From the NCBI GenBank assembly GCA_902363455.1, contig CABJAC010000001.1, positions 1,510,583-1,574,582 on the forward strand: 64,000 nt of DNA. Reading direction: 5' to 3'. The translations under genes were made by a program, and so were the position numbers. Shown in pieces: positions 26,908 to 36,163 of this stretch. This stretch comes from Caryophanales bacterium. Its GTDB lineage: Bacteria; Bacillota; Bacilli; Exiguobacteriales; Exiguobacteriaceae. The notes below the pieces were generated by a model, which saw only the letters and a program-made list of their open reading frames with translations, had not been told where the DNA came from and did not search any database. Position 1 is the stretch's first letter; each line of letters opens with the position of its first letter.

Positions 26908-28112
26908 GACGTCACCCCCAGACGAACACGACTGATTTTCCCGTTTGGCAGCTTTTCAATAGCCGGCACAAACGCCCAATCCGACGGACATTGATGTGGT
27001 GCAAGCTGTTCCCGACAATAGGTCCGCAACGCGTCTTCCGTCACCGAGCTGACGACTTGAACACAGACACGTTCACCCTGCAGACGATCCGTCCGTTTGA
27101 AGACGACGGCCTCTTCGACATCATCATGACGGAGTAATACATCCTCAACATCCGCCGGATACACCGACAGACCGGACACATTGATCATTTCGTCGAGACG
27201 ACTGAAGAACCGCAATTCGCCGGTACTCGTCTGTCCCATTAAATCTTTGGTTCCAATCCACTGTCCTCCTGCCTTCACCTTTAACTCAGCCGGCTCGTCG
27301 ATGGTACCGGTCTGGATTGTCAGATGCGGCAACGGATAGCCGATCGCTTGAGCTGATTTCGGAGCAGGATGTAAGGCGATGCAGCCGATTTCCGAACAGC
27401 CGTACTGTTGCAACAGATGATCCGTTACATCCCGAATCGCTTCAAACCAGACGGTCGGCAAAGTCATTCCGGAAATCATCACCGCAAACAGCCGTTGCTT
27501 AAATTGGCTGAGTAAATAGACGAGTCCCGGTCCAGCATACAAAATGGCGTTCGGATGCGCCTGACAGACATGCAAAATATGCTTCGGTGACAGGTTTTCC
27601 AAGATAATCGGTGTCGCTCCGCGCTCAAGTGTCGCCAAGACCCCGCAAATCAATCCGAATGAATGCGACGTCGGGCAGGCCACGATGGTTCCGGTCGTCG
27701 CTGTTAACGGAAAACGTTGACCATAGGCTGCCAGTTCCTCGTCAATCGAGGCCCACGTCCGGTGAATGACTTTCGCGTCGCCGGTCGTGCCGGAGCTGAA
27801 CTGGATCAATCCGCCCGGTCGAACCGTTGACACTGCCAAACGGATCGGCTGTTGAAAATCGGCATAGACCAAATAATCACATCCCGCTTGTTCCGCGAGA
27901 CGTCTTGCCCCGGCTTCCGGCAAATCCGGATGGAGTGGTACGACCGTCCCGTGCATCTGTTTCATATAGAGGCAAAACGCGATCCATGCCGCTGTGTCCT
28001 TGACGCAGATGGCAACGACGGTCTGTGCGGGATCCGTGAGCCAATTGAGTCGACAGACCGGATGATCGATCAGCATCTGTTTCGTGTAAAACGTGTCTTC
28101 AATATATAACAT
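26904..28112 (-). CDS. asbC: AsbC-like 3,4-dihydroxybenzoate-AMP ligase
   Basis: A 402-aa adenylate-forming enzyme with the P-loop FSSGTTGDAK (105-114), the aromatic-rich QQYGCSEIG and the C-terminal catalytic lysine segment LPNGKISRVRL. It activates 3,4-dihydroxybenzoate and loads AsbD. The ATG at 28112 has AAAGGAAG upstream and overlaps asbB by 14 bp; the 48-nt extension lies in asbB. It is shorter than typical aryl ligases, as is known for AsbC. Confidence 0.88.
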   Translation of the reverse strand: MLYIEDTFYTKQMLIDHPVCRLNWLTDPAQTVVAICVKDTAAWIAFCLYMKQMHGTVVPLHPDLPEAGARRLAEQAGCDYLVYADFQQPIRLAVSTVRPGGLIQFSSGTTGDAKVIHRTWASIDEELAAYGQRFPLTATTGTIVACPTSHSFGLICGVLATLERGATPIILENLSPKHILHVCQAHPNAILYAGPGLVYLLSQFKQRLFAVMISGMTLPTVWFEAIRDVTDHLLQQYGCSEIGCIALHPAPKSAQAIGYPLPHLTIQTGTIDEPAELKVKAGGQWIGTKDLMGQTSTGELRFFSRLDEMINVSGLSVYPADVEDVLLRHDDVEEAVVFKRTDRLQGERVCVQVVSSVTEDALRTYCREQLAPHQCPSDWAFVPAIEKLPNGKISRVRLGVTS

Positions 28113-29745
28113 GCGTTTCGCTTCCTTTCGGTGTTCGTATCTGAAGTGGATTGCGGACAAGATGCCGGCACTGCGTCGTGTTGAATTTAAGCGCGAAAAG
28201 CGACTCCGTATAAATCGTCGGCGTATCGAGCTGTAACGTTTCCAGACGAGCCGGTGGCAAATTCAGTCCAGCGAGTATGTCAGCGGTCCATTTAAAAAAG
28301 GTGGTCTCGTCGAGCTGATGTGTTTCCTTCAGCTGATGCGACAACTCCGTCAGATGAAAGACAAACACCGTATCGACGACCAGCTCGCGTAACGCTTCGA
28401 CCTGGTCCATCTCATAATACAGATTAGTCGTTGAGCGAAAGGCCGGATGCAGCGTGTCAAACATCGGAATCTTTTCCGGACGTCGGACAAAGGAACGGAC
28501 AAATTCAACGCTGTCATGAAAATCCCGTAACATCAGCCGTGTCGGCCAACCGTCCTTCAAGACCAACAAAGCATTTTGGGCATGCGCCTCCACCGCGATT
28601 CCTTCTTCAACGAGCAGCTGGAAGACCGGTTCCAGATAGACGGTCAGAAACTGTTTCAGCCACCGCTCGTGTCCGTATGATTTGAACCATGGTTCAAGAA
28701 ACAGAGTCTCGTTCTCTTCGCGGAGAGCAAGTGCCGTCAACGGAATGACCGTTTCGTCCGGTGACACAGCCGCCAAGACATTGTCACGGTACAAACAGCC
28801 GATTCGTCCCGACAAGTTGCCGTCTGTCGTCTCCACGACTTGACTGGCGAATTCCCGGAGCACGGTCACCGGCAGTTTTTGCGTCCGGTCGACCAACCAG
28901 TCGGACAACACAGGTGCTGCGACGATGTTCGGAACAGTGAATGTCCGTCGCGAGGACGTCTGCATCAAATCGAGCGGCAGCTTGATGTGTGGAACAGTCG
29001 GCGCGTCCGGTTGAAAGACGGTCCGGATCGACTGCGTTGCTTGAAACAAGGGACCGGCTTCTCCAAGATCGATGCCGCCGGACGCGCGGACGTCCGCTTC
29101 GACGTGTTGCCATTGCCAGGGGTGGACCGGCAAAACGTGATAACAGGTCGGAACGTCGACTGCAAAACTTAACTTTTCCTGCAACCGGAGATACGTCTCG
29201 TGCCCAAACGTTTGCTCCATCACCCCGTTCATACGTTGTTGATGAACGATCGAAACTGGGACGGCAACAAAGTGCAACCGGAAACGTTGTCCTGCTTCCG
29301 GTCCATAGCGCGAGTGGTCGTCACGCGAAAAGCCAATCCGGGACTTAAAACACGGATGGTACGGGTGCCCTTCGACCAATGCTTGTTCCAGTTGTTCGTA
29401 GGACAAATGCGTCCGCGTGACAATCGGTGTCGGACAATTTTCGGCAAACTGAACCGTCTGTCGCAGTTCCAACCGCAGCGGCTCCGCGAGTTGAAAACAG
29501 TCCATGATATGCTCAAGCGTCGGCGATTGCGCGTGATTTCCCCGCGTCAAGACGACCGTCTCGATGTCGAGCCAAACGCGGTCAAACGCTCCCCGTCTGC
29601 CGTCGACTGTCAGCTCATATGGCGGACGGACAAAACGAAACGTCGTCTGTCCCTGTCGCCGGTGTTCGATGAACGGTTCGATCCGTTCAAACAGGATGGC
29701 TTCAAGAAGTTGTTTGCAGACACGTCGTTCGTTCGTCGTTCGCAT
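28099..29745 (-). CDS. asbB: AsbB-like NIS siderophore synthetase
   Basis: A 548-aa IucA/IucC-family enzyme. It carries GHPYHPCFKSRIGFS (the nucleotide-binding HPxHPxxKxRxGF motif), KLPLDLMQTSSRRT and EAHAQNALL, plus a FhuF-like C-terminal third. It condenses the second spermidine arm onto citrate in petrobactin assembly. GGGAGG precedes the ATG, and the gene starts 44 bp inside the end of asbA. Confidence 0.93.
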   Translation of the reverse strand: MRTTNERRVCKQLLEAILFERIEPFIEHRRQGQTTFRFVRPPYELTVDGRRGAFDRVWLDIETVVLTRGNHAQSPTLEHIMDCFQLAEPLRLELRQTVQFAENCPTPIVTRTHLSYEQLEQALVEGHPYHPCFKSRIGFSRDDHSRYGPEAGQRFRLHFVAVPVSIVHQQRMNGVMEQTFGHETYLRLQEKLSFAVDVPTCYHVLPVHPWQWQHVEADVRASGGIDLGEAGPLFQATQSIRTVFQPDAPTVPHIKLPLDLMQTSSRRTFTVPNIVAAPVLSDWLVDRTQKLPVTVLREFASQVVETTDGNLSGRIGCLYRDNVLAAVSPDETVIPLTALALREENETLFLEPWFKSYGHERWLKQFLTVYLEPVFQLLVEEGIAVEAHAQNALLVLKDGWPTRLMLRDFHDSVEFVRSFVRRPEKIPMFDTLHPAFRSTTNLYYEMDQVEALRELVVDTVFVFHLTELSHQLKETHQLDETTFFKWTADILAGLNLPPARLETLQLDTPTIYTESLFALKFNTTQCRHLVRNPLQIRTPKGSETHVIY

Positions 29746-31429
29746 GGCGGACCTCCCGGTGTAATGGATTGTCGATTTCGATGAAGATCACTCGCTCGCC
29801 GCTGACTTCGAGTTCGTCGAGCGCATGGAGCCGTGTCAACAAGTTCGCTTTATACGGTAACGTCGGTCGTGAACGGACATATTCGAGCCAATCCTTGCCG
29901 CGTCCCGATAAGATCTGACTTTTTTGATCGCACCACGTTCCGACCCACTTGAGCATCGTTGATTCCACAAGCAAGCCGTCGCGGTCAAACCGATGAATCA
30001 GACCGGCCAAGTGATTCCAGATCATGTAATACGTCAACCGCTCCTGAATCGTCGTCTCGTCGTAGAACAATTCCGGTGCTTCTGCCAGGGCGGCTTCGAG
30101 ATGGATTAGCTGGTTTTTGTTCGAACGGGCGAGATAATAGCCCTGATTATCGCGAAATTGATAGCTGACAGGACGCCCTTGTTCAAACCGGATCAGACTG
30201 TTTTGTTGGTGCGCTTCGAGCGCAATCCCGTAGTCTTCATACAACTCGACCAAGGTCCCGAGTGTCAGTTCGATATACGTCTCGAACCAGTCCCGGGCCG
30301 CTTGAGGCAACGATTGATCCGCTCGCTTTGACTTCAAGACGAGCGATGCCAAGACGGAAGGTTCTTGATCAAGCGGTTCCTGAACGAGTGCCGCGACGTT
30401 GATCGCATCATCCTGGGCTTCGCGGTAGATGACTTCAAAGCCGGACTCGTCTGCACCGGTCTGAACCGTTGCGTATGCCGGATCATGGGTGATCGAAAAG
30501 CCGTCCGGAAACGAAATCTGTTCGGCGAGACGCCGCATGACGAGTCCCGCAGTCAGTTCGTGCCGTTTATTGACCCGGCGCGAATTGGTGACTTGGACCG
30601 GAATCGAAAACTTCAGCATGTGCGACCGATCCGCTTGCAGGACCGTCCGGATCGACGATGTCGCGAAGTACGTCGGACCCAGTCGACCGAGATGGCGGAG
30701 TTGGTTCGTTCCGAGCAACCGTTGCACGGTCGGTTGCAACAAAAGATGTTGCGCCTGCAAAGGATGCGCGGGTAACAGGCGTTCTGACGCTGACAGTGCC
30801 ACCTCTGATCCGAGTTGCTGCCACATCTGTTCGCTGATCCATTGATCCGTCGCACTGGCTTCCGTCAGCAGGGACTCATTAACCGCAAAATAATCGAGTT
30901 GGAACCCGTTCCTGAATTCCGGTGCATACGCGACTTGCTCCCAGTCATGCATGCCGACCCGGCTTTTCGGCGTCGGGTGGAACCAATGTCCGAACCGGAC
31001 CGTCTGCTCGTATTCAAGAAACGTCTCAGGATAAAACGGCTCGTTCAGCTCATGCGCAATGACGTGACACATACACCGGTGACTGTCGAGGACCCGGTAC
31101 AATAAATCCGTTACGCCGGGAGCAAGCCGTTGCAGATGTTGGCAACAGGCAATGATGAACGTCAATGGTGCTTCCTCCGTCCATCCGCAGCTCGTTTGCC
31201 GGTAAATCCGTCCGATTTCGTGACGCCCAATCCGTGAACGGTTGCGGATTTCAAGAACGTAGACGGTCCCGATGTCGATCCGGCAGGCTGTCTCACCAAA
31301 CCGGACATTCTCTTCGTCTGTTGGAATGAACCATTCAATCATGTCGATTTCACGGAGGTAGCTGTTGCCGAATGCTTGGAGCGTTGCACGGGTTGCAATC
31401 TCTTCAGTTCGTTCTGTTCGTGTCGTCAT
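29702..31429 (-). CDS. asbA: AsbA-like NIS siderophore synthetase
   Basis: A 575-aa IucA/IucC-family enzyme with GHWFHPTPKSRVGM, YFATSSIRTVLQ, KFSIPVQVTNSRRVN and EAHQQNSLI. AsbA joins spermidine to citrate, the first committed step. ATG at 31429 has AAAGGAG 10 nt upstream. It is the first gene of asbABCDEF; a Fur-box-like site lies 25 bp upstream, between it and the terminator of the binding-protein gene. Confidence 0.93.
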   Translation of the reverse strand: MTTRTERTEEIATRATLQAFGNSYLREIDMIEWFIPTDEENVRFGETACRIDIGTVYVLEIRNRSRIGRHEIGRIYRQTSCGWTEEAPLTFIIACCQHLQRLAPGVTDLLYRVLDSHRCMCHVIAHELNEPFYPETFLEYEQTVRFGHWFHPTPKSRVGMHDWEQVAYAPEFRNGFQLDYFAVNESLLTEASATDQWISEQMWQQLGSEVALSASERLLPAHPLQAQHLLLQPTVQRLLGTNQLRHLGRLGPTYFATSSIRTVLQADRSHMLKFSIPVQVTNSRRVNKRHELTAGLVMRRLAEQISFPDGFSITHDPAYATVQTGADESGFEVIYREAQDDAINVAALVQEPLDQEPSVLASLVLKSKRADQSLPQAARDWFETYIELTLGTLVELYEDYGIALEAHQQNSLIRFEQGRPVSYQFRDNQGYYLARSNKNQLIHLEAALAEAPELFYDETTIQERLTYYMIWNHLAGLIHRFDRDGLLVESTMLKWVGTWCDQKSQILSGRGKDWLEYVRSRPTLPYKANLLTRLHALDELEVSGERVIFIEIDNPLHREVRHANDERTTCLQTTS

Positions 31430-31453
31430 GACTGACACACTCCTTTTAATAAT

Positions 31454-31468
31454 TGATAATCATTCTCA
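31454..31468. promoter_or_regulatory. Fur box upstream of asbA
   Basis: TGATAATCATTCTCA matches the 7-1-7 Fur consensus TGATAATNATTATCA at all but one of the defined positions. Confidence 0.85.
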
Positions 31469-31469
31469 C

Positions 31470-31503
31470 TCGTAAAAAAGAGAAAAACGGGTTTCCCCGT
31501 TCT
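31470..31503 (-). terminator. Terminator between the binding-protein gene and asbA
   Basis: A short AACGGG/CCCGTT hairpin with a T-rich tail on the minus strand, immediately before the asbA Fur box. Confidence 0.7.
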
Positions 31504-31523
31504 TTCTCCTGCTCTTCATTTGG

Positions 31524-32441
31524 TCATTTCAATAAGACGTCTTCAAGTTCCGTTAATCCCTTTTGTCGTTCGATTGGATCCCAGAAGCCCCACGTCGTCG
31601 ACAATTGGTGCACTTGATCTTTTTTGACTGCTGTCAGTCCTTTCCAGACCTTGCCGTTCGTCACTTCATCGTAGTACGGTCCACTGTTGAAATACGACAA
31701 ATCAATGATGTGGTCGGGATTGTATTTCGCCAGTCCTTCGATCGAAATGTTTTCTCCGAAGTCTTTTGGGAGACCTTTCGTCGGCGTCAGCCCGATATCA
31801 TCAAACAATAGCGAGTTCGTCGCGTGGTTCGTCAGACCATAGACGCGGATATCTTTTTTGTTGACCGAAACCGCCATGAACGTCTCGTCCTTGACGTTTT
31901 CCTTGATCCGTTGACCGATGTCTTTTGCTTCTTTGGCCAAGTCATCGATGACTGCTTGTCCTTCTTCTTTCTTGTTGACCGCTTCCGCGACCTTCAGGTG
32001 ATCCTCTTTCCAGTCACCACCCACCTCGACGGCGACCGTCGGGATCGTTTTTGCCAGTTTGTCATACAACGGTTTGTAACGGTCACTGATGATCAACAGA
32101 TCCGGATTCAGTTTGACGATTTCTTCCGGATTGATTTCATCCGCGTACGGCAACGCCTTCGTTCCTTTGAGTTCTTTCGTCAAATGTGGTGGAAACTCAT
32201 TATCGTACGCCATCACGGCATACGGTTTAACACCGACGGAGACGAGCGACCCTTCCCATGAGACGTGCGACAGGACAACCACTTTTTTCGGATCATTCGG
32301 AACTTCCGTCTTTCCAAAAATATGTTCAACGGTGTGGACGGCGGCGGCTTTTTTTGTCGGTTGTTCGCTTGCCTCGCCTCCACAGGCGGCTAATACAACA
32401 CACGTCGCGAGGACGGATGTGACACTGATGATTTTTTTCAT
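31524..32441 (-). CDS. Siderophore ABC transporter substrate-binding lipoprotein
   Basis: A 305-aa FepB/FatB-like class III binding protein. Signal peptide with lipobox LAAC (Cys20), then HTVEHIFGKTEVPNDPKKVV, the typical start of the mature iron-siderophore domain, and a conserved WGFWDPIERQKGL end. It should capture the ferric siderophore, probably petrobactin given the neighbours, on the outer membrane face. A perfect Fur box lies 41 bp upstream. It acts with the two FecCD permeases at 34119-36121. Confidence 0.9.
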   Translation of the reverse strand: MKKIISVTSVLATCVVLAACGGEASEQPTKKAAAVHTVEHIFGKTEVPNDPKKVVVLSHVSWEGSLVSVGVKPYAVMAYDNEFPPHLTKELKGTKALPYADEINPEEIVKLNPDLLIISDRYKPLYDKLAKTIPTVAVEVGGDWKEDHLKVAEAVNKKEEGQAVIDDLAKEAKDIGQRIKENVKDETFMAVSVNKKDIRVYGLTNHATNSLLFDDIGLTPTKGLPKDFGENISIEGLAKYNPDHIIDLSYFNSGPYYDEVTNGKVWKGLTAVKKDQVHQLSTTWGFWDPIERQKGLTELEDVLLK

Positions 32442-32482
32442 GTGATTCTTTTTCCCCTCTCACTCTCGTTCTTCACTAGTAA

Positions 32483-32497
32483 TGATAATCATTATCA
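32483..32497. promoter_or_regulatory. Perfect Fur box upstream of the binding-protein gene
   Basis: TGATAATCATTATCA is an exact 7-1-7 Fur consensus. Confidence 0.93.
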
Positions 32498-32529
32498 GTT
32501 AAGAACGACATGGACGAACCAATCAACTT

Positions 32530-34014
32530 TCATGGACAAATCAAGCGTGGTTCCTTTTCGATGTACTCTAACAATTGCTTCAGCATATGGGTGCGTCCGA
32601 GTGGTCCCCAAGGATCCCAATCGACGCTGTCCGGATAATGGACTTGATGACGCTGGACCGCCTGTAAGCTCTGCCACGCCGCCTCTTGCTGAATCCGCTC
32701 GACATCAACCGGCTGACTCCACAAGATCAACAGGTTTTCGGGATTGACTCGTTGTAACGTCTCCAGCGTGACACTCTCATAAATGGCTTCCGGTAATCCC
32801 GGTGCCGGTGTCAAACCCAAATCATGAAATAAAAAATCGAGCATCGTATGTTGCTTGGTGCCGTATAACCGCACCTCGTCCGGTCGAATCCAGACGACGG
32901 CCCATGTTCCGGTCTTGTTCCACGCCAAACGTTCCTTGACCGTTTGTTCGAGCGCCGTAATCTGCGCGACGATCGGCTCGAGCCGGTCTTCCCGATTCGT
33001 CGCGACGGCAATCAGTCGGAGATAATCACTCCAACAGGTTTGATGCGGCAGTTCAAGAACATGGTCCGCCGGCAACCAGCTGATATCCTGACCCTTCTCT
33101 AAACTTGGTGTCTTGATAATCAAATCCAGTGCCGTCGTCTCGAACCATTCCCGCTCAAGCGGTTGATTGGCGTCGTACAACCGGGTTCCGTCCAGTCCGG
33201 TCAAAAACACGGGTAATCCGCTTGCTCCGTATTCCGTCGGATAACTCGGTGCGAGGATCGGTTGCAGACCAAGTGCCAACAGATGATCCTGCAACAAGAG
33301 GCGGCTCGCAATGCCGATCCGGGGTGTAATCCGTTGTAAAAAATGGGTCGGCGATAGACCGGTCCGCTTTTTGAAGAGACGGCTGAAATAAAATTCATCC
33401 TGCAGTCCCACTTTTTGCGCGATTTGCGCCAACGTCATCTCGTGTGAAGCGAGCATCCATTCCTTTGCCGTGCGGATCCGCAATTGCGTCACATATTCTT
33501 TTGGTGTTGCGTGATACCGCTCTTTGAACAGCCGGTTAAATGTTGGTACCGACATTCCGAGATCAAGCGCGAGGTCAGACACGGACCGTTGCATCGACAA
33601 GTCCTTTAACCAAGCGGCAGTCATTTCCTCAAAAACGTGACTCTCCTGTTCGCGGCTCAATGTCTCAAGCAATTGATACAGAATTCGTAGTTGAGTCAAC
33701 CCTTCCTGTTCCGAAGTCGGGCTGACATGGAGTTGCCGTAACCAGTCATTCAGGATGTCTGCGTCTTGCCGGTACAGCGCACACCGGTGCCCCGTCAACG
33801 TCAGGTGATAGAACAAACAGGTCTCTTTCGCAGCCGGCAACACCTCGTCGATTTGTTCAATCCAGACGGCATCACCCGGGTATAACCGGTGCCGGTTGCT
33901 GTATAAAAATCCGCTCCCCGCAACGACGATGACCAGTCCCGGCTTGACGTCCCGCCGGTCGCCTTCAAGTAACCAATGCTTCTCGATTGGTAACGGTTTG
34001 ATCTGTAACTCCAT
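32530..34014 (-). CDS. AraC regulator fused to a siderophore-binding domain (Btr-like)
   Basis: A 494-aa three-part protein: a cupin-like N-terminal region (1-130), an AraC double HTH (about 140-240, with VSDLALDLGMSVPTFNRLFK and LAQIAQKVGLQDEFYFSRLF), and a C-terminal FepB-like substrate-binding domain (about 250-494) without a signal peptide. B. subtilis Btr has this layout and activates the bacillibactin importer when bound to siderophore in the cytoplasm. Here it is divergent from the permease pair and upstream of the binding protein, so its ligand is probably petrobactin. ATG has GGGAG upstream. Confidence 0.88.
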   Translation of the reverse strand: MELQIKPLPIEKHWLLEGDRRDVKPGLVIVVAGSGFLYSNRHRLYPGDAVWIEQIDEVLPAAKETCLFYHLTLTGHRCALYRQDADILNDWLRQLHVSPTSEQEGLTQLRILYQLLETLSREQESHVFEEMTAAWLKDLSMQRSVSDLALDLGMSVPTFNRLFKERYHATPKEYVTQLRIRTAKEWMLASHEMTLAQIAQKVGLQDEFYFSRLFKKRTGLSPTHFLQRITPRIGIASRLLLQDHLLALGLQPILAPSYPTEYGASGLPVFLTGLDGTRLYDANQPLEREWFETTALDLIIKTPSLEKGQDISWLPADHVLELPHQTCWSDYLRLIAVATNREDRLEPIVAQITALEQTVKERLAWNKTGTWAVVWIRPDEVRLYGTKQHTMLDFLFHDLGLTPAPGLPEAIYESVTLETLQRVNPENLLILWSQPVDVERIQQEAAWQSLQAVQRHQVHYPDSVDWDPWGPLGRTHMLKQLLEYIEKEPRLICP

Positions 34015-34077
34015 CCTGCCCACTCCCTAAAAAAACATTTGACAAAAAATTGGTCTTCGATGTACGTTTAATCGCGT

Positions 34078-34098
34078 TGATAATGAATCTGATTCTCA
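34078..34098. promoter_or_regulatory. Fur-like site in the divergent regulator-permease region
   Basis: TGATAATGAATCTGATTCTCA contains a 7-1-7 match (34084-34098, TGAATCTGATTCTCA) with an extra overlapping TGATAAT half-site, a form common in overlapping Fur boxes. It lies 20 bp before the first permease gene. Confidence 0.75.
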
Positions 34099-34118
34099 AT
34101 TAAAAAGGAGAGACGTCT

Positions 34119-35126
34119 ATGACTACATCCGTTCGACCACGCTCGATCCTGACGATTGTTGTTCTCACGGTTGGGCTGCTCACGCTCTTGAGTACACTGT
34201 CCTTGTTTTACGGTGCCGTGCCGATTTCCCGGGCGACCGTCCTTGCCTCGTTTCATGCCTTTGACGCCGGTAATCTGCAGCATCAGCTCGTCCAAGAAGT
34301 CCGGCTTCCGCGTCTGGTTTGCGCCGGGCTTGTCGGCATTGCACTGGCGCTGTCGGGGACGATGATGCAAGGGTTGACCCGGAATGCGCTGGCTGACCCC
34401 TCCCTGCTCGGCATCACCCACGGCGCAGGACTCGGAGTCGCCTTGTCGCTTGCCTTTGTCTCGGAGCATTCATTTGTGACTTCACTTGCCTTTTCGTTTG
34501 GCGGCGCCGCACTTGGGACAGCCGTCATCCTGCTGATCACGGTGTTTGCTCGCGGTCGCTTTTCACCGGTCACGTTGACCGTAGCCGGTGCGGCACTGAG
34601 TGCTTTATTCAGCGCCCTGTCGACTGGTATCACTCTGTTTCACCAAGTCGCCCAAGATCTCAGTTTTTGGTATGCCGGCGGATTATCCGGGGCAAAATGG
34701 GCGCACGTATTCGTCTTGCTTCCGGTCGTCCTGCTTGGACTCCTCATTTCCTTACATATCGCCCGCAGCATGACCGTCCTCTCGCTCGGAGAAGATGTTG
34801 CGACCGGGCTCGGTTCCTCGTTGACGAAAGTCCGGCTGCTTGGATTTTGCAGCATCGTCCTGCTTGCCGGTGTTGCCGTGTCGGTCGCCGGTGTCATCGG
34901 CTTTATCGGCTTGATTATTCCTCATATCAGCCGCTTTTTAGTCGGGACGAACTATTACCTGTTGCTGCCGGTCAGCGCCCTGTTCGGCATGACGTTATTG
35001 ATCGCTTCCGATTTGCTGGCGCGCATGATCAATCCGCCGTTCGAAACACCGCTTGGAGCCGTCACCGCCTTGGTCGGTGTCCCCTACTTCCTTTATCTCG
35101 CCCGCCGAAAGGAGTTGTCCGTCTGA
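34119..35126 (+). CDS. FecCD-family iron-siderophore permease 1
   Basis: A 335-aa protein with about nine membrane helices and family motifs VRLPRLVCAGLVGIALALSG, MMQGLTRNALADPSLLGI and the C-terminal GVIGFIGLIIPHISR coupling segment. It forms a heterodimer with the next gene for ferric-siderophore import. ATG has AAAGGAGAG upstream. The stop TGA overlaps the next ATG. Confidence 0.92.
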   Translation: MTTSVRPRSILTIVVLTVGLLTLLSTLSLFYGAVPISRATVLASFHAFDAGNLQHQLVQEVRLPRLVCAGLVGIALALSGTMMQGLTRNALADPSLLGITHGAGLGVALSLAFVSEHSFVTSLAFSFGGAALGTAVILLITVFARGRFSPVTLTVAGAALSALFSALSTGITLFHQVAQDLSFWYAGGLSGAKWAHVFVLLPVVLLGLLISLHIARSMTVLSLGEDVATGLGSSLTKVRLLGFCSIVLLAGVAVSVAGVIGFIGLIIPHISRFLVGTNYYLLLPVSALFGMTLLIASDLLARMINPPFETPLGAVTALVGVPYFLYLARRKELSV

Positions 35127-36121
35127 TGGATGTTTGGCATGCCGTAAAACAGGCGCGATTGACGCTGTTTTGTTTATGTAGTCTGCTCATTTTGACATTC
35201 GTGTACAGTCTGTCGACCGGGATTCTTCCCGTTTCGTTTGGTGCGATCGCCCGAACGTTGATCGGACAAGGGACGGAAGCGGAACGGCTGATTCTCATCG
35301 ATCTCCGGCTACCGAGGATGGTGCTCGCCTTGTTGATCGGTGCCGGATTGGCTGTCTCCGGGACATTACTGCAAGGGATGTCACGCAATGCCCTCGCCGA
35401 TCCCGGCATTCTCGGTATCAATGCCGGTGCCGGACTGTTCGTCGTCTTGACGCTGTTTTTCTTTCGCTCCGCTACACATCAACTTCCGGTTCTGCCGTTC
35501 GTCGCTTTTTTCGGTGCGACGCTTGTCGCCTGGACGATTTACCGGTTGGCGGGAAAAGCGGTCCAACCGGGACGTCTGTTGTTGGTCGGGGTCGGAATCA
35601 ACGCCCTGTGCGGCGCTCTCCTGATCATTTTTCAGTTGAAGATGGATCCGCGCGATTTTCAGCAGGCGACGGTCTGGTTGACAGGAAGCATCTGGCAGGC
35701 GGATTGGTCATCCGTCTTGACGCTTGTCCCTTGGATCGTCTGTTTGGTGCCGCTTGCCTTTTTACACAGCCGGTCGTTGAATCTGTTGCAACTGAGCGGC
35801 TCGCTCCCGCAGACGTTAGGTCTTCGAGTCGAACAGACACGGAAACGGATTTTATTGATCGCTGCCGCACTTGCCGGGTCGTGTGTCGCTGCCGGCGGCG
35901 GAATTTCCTTTATCGGATTACTCGCCCCGCATATCGCCCGGCGTCTCGTCGGACCGAATCATTACAGTCTGATTCCGGTTGCCGCCCTAATCGGCAGCCT
36001 GCTCGTGTTGCTCGCAGACTTGATCGGGAAAAACCTGCTTGCTCCTGCCGACATTCCGGTCGGGATTGTCATCGCAATTCTTGGAGCACCTTATTTCATC
36101 GTGTTATTGTTCCGAAAATAA
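35126..36121 (+). CDS. FecCD-family iron-siderophore permease 2
   Basis: A 331-aa protein with the same layout as the upstream permease (LRLPRMVLALLIGAGLAVSG, LLQGMSRNALADPGILGI, ISFIGLLAPHIARRLVG). The true start is the ATG at 35126, overlapping the preceding stop. The frame is open further upstream, but that part is antiparallel to nothing known and lies wholly within permease 1. No ATP-binding gene follows; the unit ends in a terminator. Confidence 0.92.
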   Translation: MDVWHAVKQARLTLFCLCSLLILTFVYSLSTGILPVSFGAIARTLIGQGTEAERLILIDLRLPRMVLALLIGAGLAVSGTLLQGMSRNALADPGILGINAGAGLFVVLTLFFFRSATHQLPVLPFVAFFGATLVAWTIYRLAGKAVQPGRLLLVGVGINALCGALLIIFQLKMDPRDFQQATVWLTGSIWQADWSSVLTLVPWIVCLVPLAFLHSRSLNLLQLSGSLPQTLGLRVEQTRKRILLIAAALAGSCVAAGGGISFIGLLAPHIARRLVGPNHYSLIPVAALIGSLLVLLADLIGKNLLAPADIPVGIVIAILGAPYFIVLLFRK

Positions 36122-36125
36122 AGGC

Positions 36126-36162
36126 AGACCGATTCGCCGCAAGTGGACGGATCGGTCTTTTT
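36126..36162. terminator. Terminator after the permeases
   Basis: AGACCGAT/ATCGGTCT stem followed by TTTTC. It also lies next to the minus-strand gene ending at 36164. Confidence 0.75.
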
Positions 36163-36163
36163 C

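Noticed and set aside
28431..29784. Several long plus-strand frames inside asbB
   Set aside because: All are antisense shadows of the NIS synthetase, lack ribosome sites and have unusual Arg/Ser composition.
34667..35125. Long N-terminal extension in frame with the second FecCD permease
   Set aside because: It lies within the first permease in another frame, is Arg/Pro/His-rich, and the ATG at 35126 overlapping the previous stop is the normal arrangement.
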